This document shows, piece by piece, positions 22,903 through 29,423 of a stretch of 57,432 nucleotides of DNA. The notes beneath the pieces were generated by a model that was given only the letters and a program-made list of their open reading frames with translations, searched no databases and was not told the DNA's origin. Positions within the stretch are counted from its first letter, which is position 1. Every line of letters begins with the position of its first letter. Origin of the DNA: a virus; the IMG/VR virus record IMGVR_UViG_3300029787_000052, positions 1 through 57,432 of that record; one strand, written 5' to 3'. Both the position numbers and the translations under genes were made by a program.

Positions 22903-23889
22903 TTAGCCGAGTTCCACGTCGGCATTGTCTGCGCGGTACTGGCAGACCGCCTTGGTCTCAGCCAGATCGGGATGGCGCGAGAGAATGTCACGCACCAGCA
23001 CGACACCAAACTCACGGCCTAGTCGTTTGCCGTAGATCAGCGCAGCCTCGATGGTGTCCTCGTCCACCCGCTTGGCGATGTTGGCGACCAGCGCGATAGT
23101 CACGTCGGTATCCGTAGGCACCTCGCAGTTCTCAGGGTCATCGAACACCTTGCTGACCGGGATCAGCCGGTCGAAGATGCGGAGGAACCCGGCAAACTCA
23201 GCCGCACGTCCCTGCCCAATCAGACCGGATAGCGCGGGAAGATAGTCCCGGCTTTCGATATGCGGCAGCAGCGCAGACACCGCCGACCACGACCGTGCAG
23301 TCGGGCTGACCTCGGCCTTGGGGTCGAACTCTTGCAGGGCATCAGGGCGATGCCGCACATAGCCGACCACACGATGGTCGATACCGGACTGGCCAGCCCA
23401 TGCAGCCCAGTCGTCAACGTCTGCTTCGAGCGGCACGACAGTCAGGCGGTCACGCACATGGGTTGGCAGTGGGCGACAACCCGCCTTGTCTTTGGAGCGG
23501 TTGCCAGTGGCAATCACCGACCAGCCGTCAGGCAACTGATAGCCGTGCAACTCACGTTCCAGCAAGAGACGTGCGGCACCGTTGAGGACGCCTTCGTCAC
23601 CCTGCGGTAACTCGTCAATGAGAAGCACACCGACATCCCCGTCACGATCTGCACGGGGTAGCCAGTCCATTGGCTTGAAGGTGGTCATTGCCCCTGACAC
23701 GTCAGGAATGCCAGTCCAGTCTTCACGGGCCATCGTCGGCACCGGAGCGTAGATCAGGTTGCCGCCCAGTTGCTTGGCGATCTGTCGGGCCAAGGCAGTC
23801 TTGCCCAGTCCGGGTTCGCCTTCGAGATATGGAACGCCGCCGGACTTGAGGATGGCGAGGGTGATGCGTAAAGCTTGAGAGTATTTCAT
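22903..23889 (-). CDS. MoxR-family AAA+ ATPase
   Basis: The 328-residue ATPase has Walker A GEPGLGKT (24-31), Walker B VLLIDE (88-93), sensor-1-like SVIATGNRS and a C-terminal helical lid. MoxR ATPases act as hexameric chaperones that remodel protein complexes together with VWA-domain partners. The DUF3150-like and VWA/peptidase genes follow directly on the same strand, so they probably form one complex. It starts three bases from the stop of the small gene upstream. Confidence 0.9.
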   Translation of the reverse strand: MKYSQALRITLAILKSGGVPYLEGEPGLGKTALARQIAKQLGGNLIYAPVPTMAREDWTGIPDVSGAMTTFKPMDWLPRADRDGDVGVLLIDELPQGDEGVLNGAARLLLERELHGYQLPDGWSVIATGNRSKDKAGCRPLPTHVRDRLTVVPLEADVDDWAAWAGQSGIDHRVVGYVRHRPDALQEFDPKAEVSPTARSWSAVSALLPHIESRDYLPALSGLIGQGRAAEFAGFLRIFDRLIPVSKVFDDPENCEVPTDTDVTIALVANIAKRVDEDTIEAALIYGKRLGREFGVVLVRDILSRHPDLAETKAVCQYRADNADVELG

Positions 23890-23891
23890 GG

Positions 23892-24125
23892 TTAGCTTCC
23901 TTCCGGGTTGTGCTTGGTTTCAAAAATGGTGGACTGCCACGTCATCAGGGCGACTTTGGCAATGACGACTGACAGCGACTTGCGGGTTGGCAATCCGCGA
24001 TCAGCCAGTTCTTCTCTGGCCGCACGGGCAATCTCAGAGATAGACGACTGAGAATGCAGATCGCACTCGAAGCGAGACTGCATATCTGATGCAATCTCGG
24101 TGATAGTTTCGGCTGAAACAAACAT
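23892..24125 (-). CDS. small hypothetical protein
   Basis: A much longer frame exists upstream, but AAGGAGG about eight bases before the ATG at 24125 marks the real start. The 77-residue product (MFVSAETITEIASDMQ...) is a helical, mildly acidic protein with no recognised motif. It sits directly upstream of the MoxR-like ATPase and is probably co-translated with it. Confidence 0.6.
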   Translation of the reverse strand: MFVSAETITEIASDMQSRFECDLHSQSSISEIARAAREELADRGLPTRKSLSVVIAKVALMTWQSTIFETKHNPEGS

Positions 24126-24138
24126 TTGATTTGCCTCC

Positions 24139-24330
24139 TTACTTACGGGCCGCGACCATTGCGCGGATATGACGCTCACGTTCACGAGCAAGTTTTTCCT
24201 CACGCTTGTGCTGGCGCTTGATGGCGGCGACCTGTTCGTCGCCAAAGACGCCTGTCGCCCACATCCCCATGATGGTGATGACAAAGAAGACGACGGTGGT
24301 GATGACGACGAAGCTTGCAAAGATTTCCAT
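24139..24330 (-). CDS. small membrane protein
   Basis: The 63-residue protein has an N-terminal hydrophobic span (about 4-28, FASFVVITTVVFFVITIMG) and a very basic cytoplasmic tail (RQHKREEKLARERERH). A good ribosome site precedes it, and a dispersed palindrome lies 29 bases upstream of the start. The function is unknown. Confidence 0.62.
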   Translation of the reverse strand: MEIFASFVVITTVVFFVITIMGMWATGVFGDEQVAAIKRQHKREEKLARERERHIRAMVAARK

Positions 24331-24358
24331 GATAGTTCCCTTCGGAGTTGATGTTGAT

Positions 24359-24374
24359 GAGTCACTGGTAACTT
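24359..24374. repeat. dispersed 16-bp palindrome, copy 4
   Basis: GAGTCACTGGTAACTT, 29 bases upstream of the small membrane-protein start. Between here and 24441 two further hairpins occur (CGCC/GGCG with an ATCA loop on the minus strand; GACCC/GGGTC). Confidence 0.75.
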
Positions 24375-24441
24375 CTGGCTACCCAGACCGCCGCCTGATG
24401 GCGACGGTTTCGACCCCTGCCAGAGGGTCATCGTCAGTGGG

Positions 24442-24627
24442 CTAGTCGTTCCCAAGAACACATTTCCTCAGGGTCTCCAGAGACTGATCGGGAAGATCAG
24501 CAATGAAGCGCAGGTCTTCGTCGTGACGAAGACGTTTGCGGATAACGTCAAGCACGGGTATCGGCTTGATGTCGCCACGCTCATGCGCGGCTTGAATGAT
24601 CCGATTAGATCGGGAGTGGTCAACCAT
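24442..24627 (-). CDS. small hypothetical protein
   Basis: The 61-residue basic N-terminal protein (MVDHSRSNRIIQAAHERGD...) is followed by an acidic, Leu-rich C-terminal helix (FIADLPDQSLETLRKC). AGGAG precedes the ATG. No recognised family. It belongs to the leftward accessory block. Confidence 0.55.
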   Translation of the reverse strand: MVDHSRSNRIIQAAHERGDIKPIPVLDVIRKRLRHDEDLRFIADLPDQSLETLRKCVLGND

Positions 24628-24654
24628 GTGTGTCTCCTTTGGTTGGTGTTGGGA

Positions 24655-24798
24655 TTAGTCGGTCCAGCGGTCGATCATGGCCTTCGCTTCGCGCAGCAAC
24701 TCTGCGCCATCGGTCCAGCATTCTTCGGTGGCGGGGCGCATGTTGAAGTGACCGGCTTCCATGCGCTCGATGATCCAGCCTTTGTAGTGATGTTCCAT
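24655..24798 (-). CDS. 47-residue hypothetical protein
   Basis: The frame MEHHYKGWIIERMEAGHF... to ...AKAMIDRWTD has GGGAG seven bases before its ATG and continues the close gene spacing of the block. The pattern (GWIIERMEAGHF, then ELLREAKAMID) looks like a small helical protein with aromatic N-terminus, often seen in phages. No assigned function. Confidence 0.55.
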   Translation of the reverse strand: MEHHYKGWIIERMEAGHFNMRPATEECWTDGAELLREAKAMIDRWTD

Positions 24799-24817
24799 GT
24801 CAGTCTCCCCAGTTGGT

Positions 24818-24839
24818 GCCGGGAGCCGAAGCCCCCGGC
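24818..24839 (-). other. UUCG-tetraloop hairpin
   Basis: GCCGGG pairs with CCCGGC, with one internal mismatch and a loop that reads C-UUCG-G on the minus-strand transcript. It lies seven bases downstream of the stop of the 24846-25490 gene, the same position a similar UUCG hairpin occupies after the MoxR-like gene. There is no T-run, so processing or mRNA stabilisation is more likely than intrinsic termination. Confidence 0.6.
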
Positions 24840-24845
24840 GATTGG

Positions 24846-25490
24846 TTACGCTGCCTGTTTGAGGACAGTCACGTTCTCATGACCGTTCGAGATTGCGACG
24901 GCGGCAGATGTTGACCGCTCCAGCAATTCCCAGACAGCGGTCATGCCCTCGACAGTGTCGAGGTCGAGACCGTTTGCCTTCACCAGTTTCTGGGCGAGGG
25001 CGACCAGCTTCTCTTCGTCGCTGACCTCTTCCACCGGGTTGAGGTGTTGGACCAGCTTGTTGTAGCTGTTGATCTCAAGGGCATCGCAAATGTCAGCGAC
25101 TTCGCGGCTGACCTCAGCAATCGCGTTGACCCACGCACTGCTTTCCTGAGTGGTCCTGCTGATCGCGACAGCCCCGTCTCCGATGACCTCGGCGAAGTCG
25201 TCGGACTTGGCAAGCTTCTGAGCATTCTCAGCAAGCTTCTTGCCCTTGCCCGACTTGTTCTTCTGGCCGAGCACGTCGAAGCAGACCGTTTCGAGGAATG
25301 CACCGGCATCGGCCTTGCGGCCTTTGCGGTTGCGAAGGATGTCAGCGTTGATCGCCTCGACTGCGATCAGGGCGATCAGGCTGAACTTGTCTGCTTCAAC
25401 ATTCAGTTCGGAGCGGAGGCTGGAAATCTCACCCTCTTTGACGGAGATGGTGTTGGCGACGTTGGCGGCTTCTTGGATAAGGTAGGTCAT
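24846..25490 (-). CDS. hypothetical protein, first gene of leftward block
   Basis: The 214-residue, mostly helical, acidic protein (EAANVANTISVKEGEI...; later VSREVADICDALEINS) has a Lys/Gly-rich patch (QKNKSGKGKKLAEN) at about 75-90. No domain was recognised. It is the promoter-proximal gene of the leftward accessory block, about 185 bases after the predicted promoter, so it should be strongly expressed and perhaps early. The DNA is visibly richer in G+C than the structural genes. Confidence 0.65.
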   Translation of the reverse strand: MTYLIQEAANVANTISVKEGEISSLRSELNVEADKFSLIALIAVEAINADILRNRKGRKADAGAFLETVCFDVLGQKNKSGKGKKLAENAQKLAKSDDFAEVIGDGAVAISRTTQESSAWVNAIAEVSREVADICDALEINSYNKLVQHLNPVEEVSDEEKLVALAQKLVKANGLDLDTVEGMTAVWELLERSTSAAVAISNGHENVTVLKQAA

Positions 25491-25676
25491 GTTGTAGTTC
25501 CCTTCGGAGTTGTGTGTGTGTTTCGATCCTGCTGGATCATCATCAGCGGTGCAGCATCAGCACCGGACACAATTTTTCTTTCGGCTGGGTCTGATCAGGT
25601 GCCCTGCGCTTCGAGGATGCCTTGTGTCCCCCTGCGTTGTGGTCCGCGTTGTTTTTGCCTCGCGATGGCCGTGAGC

Positions 25677-25707
25677 ATTATATAGGCCCATCGGCTCCCA
25701 TCGTCAA
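25677..25707 (-). promoter_or_regulatory. strong leftward sigma70-like promoter
   Basis: On the minus strand TTGACG (complement of 25702-25707) is followed by exactly 17 bases and TATATAAT (complement of 25677-25684). Both boxes are near consensus. It should drive the leftward accessory block beginning at 25490. Confidence 0.75.
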
Positions 25708-25716
25708 CACATCATT

Positions 25717-25730
25717 TCAAATTAATTTGA
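25717..25730. promoter_or_regulatory. 14-bp perfect palindrome upstream of promoter
   Basis: TCAAATTAATTTGA is a perfect palindrome about ten bases upstream of the leftward -35 box. AT-rich and placed like an UP element or activator/repressor site, it is a good candidate operator. Confidence 0.55.
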
Positions 25731-25829
25731 GGGGGTGATTCTCCCGTATCGATGGCCAGCAAATCACACTGACAGAACAGCGGGTGTGAGCTACCATCTG
25801 ATGGTGATCAATCAGCATGAGGTGACGAC

Positions 25830-26327
25830 GTGGCACAGGATGGTTTGAAGGTGGTCGGCGGGACCGAGAGCGGCAAGTCGTCGGGCAAGGGGCGGCGATC
25901 GCTGACGAGTAAGCAACAGGCATTCGCTGATGGGGTGGTGTCGGGACTGAGCCAGAGCGAGGCTTACCGCCGCGCATACTCTGCGGAGGGCATGAAGCCA
26001 TCGGCGGTCCACACTGAGGCAAGCACGTTGGCTGCACACCCTGAGGTATCCCGAAGGATAGATGCTGGATTAGGGGAGAAGGAGAGGGCAGCACAGCGCA
26101 GCGGCCTCTCCCGGAGGGCGATGGTTCTCGAACGGCTGGAGGTGGAGGCAATGACTGCTGAAGCAGATGCCGCTCGTATCAGGGCGCTTGAACTGCTGGG
26201 AAAACATGAACGGTTATTCGTGGACGTGGTGGAAAATCAGGAGGACACTCGCAGCGCAGATGAACTGCGCGGGGAGTTGGAAGACAAGCTTGCCGATCTG
26301 ATCGGTCGAGTCACTGATGACTCGTAG
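25830..26327 (+). CDS. terS: terminase small subunit
   Basis: The 165-residue protein fits phage small terminases. It has a basic N-terminus, then LTSKQQAFADGVVSGLSQSE and AYRRAYSAEGMKPSAVHTEA, a helix-turn-helix typical of Terminase_2-like TerS, a long oligomerisation helix (about 75-130) and ALELLGKHERLF, which is common in this family. The start is GTG with GAGG seven bases upstream. TerS recognises the phage DNA and loads the large subunit, whose gene follows three genes later. A dispersed palindrome overlaps the 3' end. Confidence 0.85.
   Translation: MAQDGLKVVGGTESGKSSGKGRRSLTSKQQAFADGVVSGLSQSEAYRRAYSAEGMKPSAVHTEASTLAAHPEVSRRIDAGLGEKERAAQRSGLSRRAMVLERLEVEAMTAEADAARIRALELLGKHERLFVDVVENQEDTRSADELRGELEDKLADLIGRVTDDS
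26308..26323. repeat. dispersed 16-bp palindrome, copy 5
   Basis: GAGTCACTGATGACTC, with flanking CG giving an 18-bp palindrome. It lies in the last codons of terS. It matches copy 3 over 21 bases, including the following TAG. Confidence 0.8.
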
Positions 26328-26581
26328 CAGGGCAGTCGGTGGGCTGGCAGCGGGCAGTGGGTCGTCTAGGTCAAAAGACCCCACCCCTAAAAGGCCAACT
26401 GTTCTGACGGCCAGACGCCGAGGGGCCACCCCCTGAGGCGGCTAGGCGTGTCGGCTGGGCCACCATACACGCTGTTTCACTCAAACGATTAGCTGGATTT
26501 GATAGCCCCCCCCATTACCTGTTTCTGTAATGGCCTTGAGTGTGCCCCCACCCTTATACAACTGAAACAAAGGGAGGTAGG

Positions 26582-26612
26582 TTTACAGTGGGCTATGGGT
26601 GTGCTATATAAT
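26582..26612 (+). promoter_or_regulatory. rightward sigma70-like late promoter
   Basis: TTTACA (26582-26587), a 17-base spacer and TATATAAT (26605-26612) reproduce the layout of the leftward promoter at 25677-25707. It lies before the methyltransferase, large terminase and structural genes. The repeat array starts 15 bases downstream, so a bound protein could block elongation. Confidence 0.7.
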
Positions 26613-26627
26613 TCTACAGGAAAGGAG

Positions 26628-26726
26628 CCTGTTATTAACAGTTGCTATTAACTGTTAAGTTAACTGTTAAGGTTTTAATAGTTAATAGCAATTAACAGCT
26701 AGTAACTGCTAACAGTTGATAACAGG
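26628..26726. repeat. AT-rich inverted/direct repeat array
   Basis: The outer arms are CCTGTTAT (26628-26635) and ATAACAGG (26719-26726). The inner arms TGCTATTAACTGTTAA (26643-26658) and TTAATAGTTAATAGCA (26675-26690) match as complements in 15 of 16 positions. TTAACTGTTAA occurs twice, at 26648-26658 and 26660-26670, twelve bases apart, and more TAACAG/CTGTTA units fill the array. It resembles replication-origin iterons or a multi-site operator; a long cruciform is also possible. Confidence 0.75.
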
Positions 26727-26767
26727 CTACCTAAATATCATAATTCTGAGCATTCGGCAAGGGGCAT

Positions 26768-27259
26768 ATGAGAAAAGAATTTGATTACTACCCCACCCCC
26801 ATTTCGATAGTTGAGCAGATAGGCAGAAGGCTGGACTGGGGGCCGTGTAGTTTCTGGGAGCCGTGCAATGGTGGTGGGCACCTGAGTAATTCTCTGGAGT
26901 ATCTAGGCTACACCCCGATACGCACGGACATTCAACATGGCAAAGACTTCTTTGACTTCGATGGCGCTCTCCATGAGAACCTGATTACCAATCCACCCTT
27001 CAAGTATATCCGTGAGTTTATCGATCATGCGTTTCTGATAGGGGTGAAGCGGATGGTACTGGTGTCGCCGGAAAGGTTGTGGGCTTGTGCCAAGGGGAGG
27101 AAGCAGTTTGTCAAGCACAGGCCGAGTGAGTTTGCCATGATGGACTGGCGCGAGGATTATCTGGGTAAGGGCGGTAAACCGGATCGGGCACTTGCCGTAT
27201 CGGTGTGGCATTCCCCCTGTGCAAGAACGTGTAATTTTGATATATGGACAAGGGTATGA
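26768..27259 (+). CDS. DNA N6-adenine-type methyltransferase
   Basis: The 163-residue protein has the SAM-binding motif FWEPCNGGGHLS (residues 29-40) and the catalytic motif ITNPPFKYI with NPPF at 75-78, the signature of N6-adenine or N4-cytosine methyltransferases. It is short and lacks an obvious large target-recognition domain, as in compact phage enzymes. It may protect phage DNA from host restriction or mark DNA for packaging. It is the first gene after the late promoter and repeat array, with no partner endonuclease beside it. Confidence 0.85.
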   Translation: MRKEFDYYPTPISIVEQIGRRLDWGPCSFWEPCNGGGHLSNSLEYLGYTPIRTDIQHGKDFFDFDGALHENLITNPPFKYIREFIDHAFLIGVKRMVLVSPERLWACAKGRKQFVKHRPSEFAMMDWREDYLGKGGKPDRALAVSVWHSPCARTCNFDIWTRV

Positions 27260-27261
27260 GT

Positions 27262-27450
27262 ATGACTGATCAGGATGACGATCTTCTGATCGGGTTTGAG
27301 AAGGAGTTACTGGAACGTATTCAGGTTCTGGAGGATGCGTTACAGGAGATACTGGATATAGCAAATGTTTCCGATGGAAGGGCGGCTGCGTTCTACGGAA
27401 TGTTAGCAAATCGCGCCCTCAAGGGAGGGAAGATTGAAGGGGAAATTTAA
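27262..27450 (+). CDS. small acidic hypothetical protein
   Basis: 62 residues from the ATG at 27262 (AAGGG seven bases upstream); ATGs at 27244 and 27256 are also in frame, the latter overlapping the methyltransferase stop. The product starts MTDQDDDLLIGFEKELLERI, a Leu/Glu-rich coiled-coil-like helix, then a Gly/Ala-containing tail. It overlaps the next gene by 17 bases. The function is unknown. Confidence 0.55.
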   Translation: MTDQDDDLLIGFEKELLERIQVLEDALQEILDIANVSDGRAAAFYGMLANRALKGGKIEGEI

Positions 27451-27916
27451 CGCTAAGATAGCGGCAGAGTTTACGCCGCCAAAAACGTGGGTGTTGCAGA
27501 AGCCTTTGTCGTTCAGTTCGCGGCTTATTGCCAAGGACGAGGTTAGCCTCCTGCGTCAGATCGGGGTAAATGTTTCCTCGCACAAGAGCCTTGTTATGGG
27601 AAAGGTGACGTGCGTCGAAGGTATGCAGACTGATCTGGCTTCGGTGCCCCGTATTGTGTGGGCTGTGATATCTCCGTGGGATGTGGCGAGAGCGGCTGTC
27701 ATCCATGATCATCTGTATGCTTCCCTTAGAAAATACTTCCATTCATCCAACCCCAGAAAGTCCACATGGCGGAAGGCGCGGAAGCTTTCGGACAATATCT
27801 TTCTGTGGGGTATGCAGAGTGCGGAACCGCCTGTCCCCGCTTACAAGATGTGGTCAGCTTACTGGTCAGTGCGTTTGTTTGGTCGGTGGCCAGCTTCTGC
27901 CAAGGAAAAGAACTAG
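27434..27916 (+). CDS. DUF1353 family protein
   Basis: The 160-residue protein contains the DUF1353 core: TDLASVPRIVWAVISPWDV followed by ARAAVIHDHLY, with conserved Asp, Pro and His. The family is found widely in phages between terminase and portal genes and in some prophages; its biochemical role is unknown. The start is a rare TTG, supported by GGGAGGG five bases upstream. It overlaps the previous gene and lies just before terL. Confidence 0.82.
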   Translation: MKGKFNAKIAAEFTPPKTWVLQKPLSFSSRLIAKDEVSLLRQIGVNVSSHKSLVMGKVTCVEGMQTDLASVPRIVWAVISPWDVARAAVIHDHLYASLRKYFHSSNPRKSTWRKARKLSDNIFLWGMQSAEPPVPAYKMWSAYWSVRLFGRWPASAKEKN

Positions 27917-27919
27917 ACC

Positions 27920-29407
27920 ATGAATTTAGCCGCTGTCGATATTGACAAGATAAGTCATGATGACAGGGTCGAGCTTCTTGCGCTTGTAGACAAAATTAAA
28001 AAAGCAGAGACGCGGGAAAACTGTCAAAGCGAATATATCACTTTCGTTAAGTCTGTGTGGCCAGCGTTTATCGAAGGACGGCACCATGAGATTATGGGCG
28101 AGGCGTTCGAGCGTGTCGCACGGGGTGAACTCAAGCGTCTGATTATCAACATGCCACCCCGTCATACCAAATCTGAGTTTGCAAGTTATCTGCTTCCTGC
28201 TTGGTTTCTAGGGCAGTACCCGGAAAAGAAAGTTATCCAGACCGCACATACCGCCGAACTCGCTACAGGCTTTGGCCGAAAGGTCAGGAACCTTTTTCAG
28301 GATGAGTCCTTCAAGGATATATTTCCAAATGTTTCATTAAGGGCTGACTCAAAAGCAGCCGGTCGGTGGAATACAAACCTTGGCGGCGACTACTTCTCTA
28401 TCGGTGTCGGCGGTGCTGTAACTGGTAAAGGTGCTGACCTCCTGATTATCGATGATCCGCACTCCGAACAGGATGCCCAGCAGGGGGCATATAACGCTGA
28501 CGTGTTTGATCGTGTGTATGAATGGTACACCTCAGGCCCACGCCAGCGTCTCCAGCCCGGAGGAGCCATCGTTATCGTTATGACGCGGTGGCACCAGCGT
28601 GACCTTACGGGCCAGATTATCAAGGCGTCGATTGAGCGGCAGGGTTCTGATGAGTGGGAGCTTATTGAGTTACCCGCAATCATGCCGTCAGGTAGCGCGT
28701 TGTGGCCTGAGTTCTGGCAGCTTGAGGAACTCGAAACCCTTAGGAATGAATTGCCTGTAAGCAAGTGGTCGGCTCAGTATCAGCAAGACCCGACAAGTGA
28801 GCAGGGCGCTATTATCAAAAGGGAATGGTGGCAGGAGTGGGAGCGCGAAGACCCTCCCCCTTGTGATTTTATTATTCAGTCTTGGGACACGGCTTTCCTC
28901 AAAACACAACGAAGCGACTTTTCTGCGTGTACGACATGGGGTGTGTGGTTCAATGAAGAAGCTAACAACCATCACCTGATACTGTTAAATGCATTCCAAG
29001 ACAGGATGGAGTTTCCAGAACTCAAAGCAAAAGCTTATGAGCATTACTGTGACTGGACACCAGACGCATTTATAGTCGAAGGAAAAGCAACAGGAATGCC
29101 TTTGATATTTGAATTAAGGCAAATGGGTATACCAGTAACGGACTTTACGCCGAGTCGCGGTAACGATAAGATTGCACGGGTAAATGCGGTTGCTGACCTT
29201 TTCCATTCTGGAATTGTTTGGGCACCACAGACCCGATGGGCTGAAGAGGTTATAGAGCAGTTTGCTTCATTTCCTTCCGGGTCTAATGATGATCTGGTGG
29301 ACTCCAGCACTCAGGCATTACTGCGTTTCAGGCAGGGTGGGTTTGTCCGCGCTGCCGGTGATGAAGTGGAGCAGGAGCATTGGCGTGACACTGTAGAGTA
29401 TTACTGA
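27920..29407 (+). CDS. terL: terminase large subunit
   Basis: The 495-residue packaging motor has an N-terminal ATPase with a Walker A-like MPPRHTKSE (about 78-86), a Walker B LLIIDDP (174-180) and an MTRWHQRDLTG coupling segment. A C-terminal RNase H-like nuclease shows acidic residues in IQSWDTAF, FIVEGKATG and NDDLVDS. It translocates DNA into the prohead and cuts it. It lies directly before the portal gene, as expected. Confidence 0.96.
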   Translation: MNLAAVDIDKISHDDRVELLALVDKIKKAETRENCQSEYITFVKSVWPAFIEGRHHEIMGEAFERVARGELKRLIINMPPRHTKSEFASYLLPAWFLGQYPEKKVIQTAHTAELATGFGRKVRNLFQDESFKDIFPNVSLRADSKAAGRWNTNLGGDYFSIGVGGAVTGKGADLLIIDDPHSEQDAQQGAYNADVFDRVYEWYTSGPRQRLQPGGAIVIVMTRWHQRDLTGQIIKASIERQGSDEWELIELPAIMPSGSALWPEFWQLEELETLRNELPVSKWSAQYQQDPTSEQGAIIKREWWQEWEREDPPPCDFIIQSWDTAFLKTQRSDFSACTTWGVWFNEEANNHHLILLNAFQDRMEFPELKAKAYEHYCDWTPDAFIVEGKATGMPLIFELRQMGIPVTDFTPSRGNDKIARVNAVADLFHSGIVWAPQTRWAEEVIEQFASFPSGSNDDLVDSSTQALLRFRQGGFVRAAGDEVEQEHWRDTVEYY

Positions 29408-29423
29408 TCGGAAGGACGGGCTA

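Larger units (their letters stand above)
25491..25829. other. divergent intergenic region with leftward promoter
   Basis: The 339 bases separate the leftward accessory block from the rightward terminase block. The part near 25490 is an unusually long untranslated leader on the minus strand, with small hairpins (GGTGC/GCACC; GATCC/GGATC). The centre holds the promoter and a 14-bp palindrome. The 25731-25829 part holds a small ACCAT/ATGGT palindrome and the terminase GTG ribosome site; I see no convincing rightward promoter there. Confidence 0.7.
26328..26767. other. 440-bp non-coding region, late promoter and repeats
   Basis: No plausible gene lies here. The first part is G+C-rich with short complementary runs and a CCCCCCC tract. 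A near-consensus promoter lies at 26582-26612, followed by an AT-rich array of inverted and direct repeats (26628-26726). It is the largest non-coding tract in the window and the best candidate for a replication origin, packaging site or late-gene operator. Confidence 0.75.

Noticed and set aside
23892-24461. 189-codon version of the gene upstream of the MoxR-like ATPase
   Set aside because: The added N-terminal part overlaps the 24139 gene and intergenic hairpins and is low complexity; the strong ribosome site at 24125 marks the real start.
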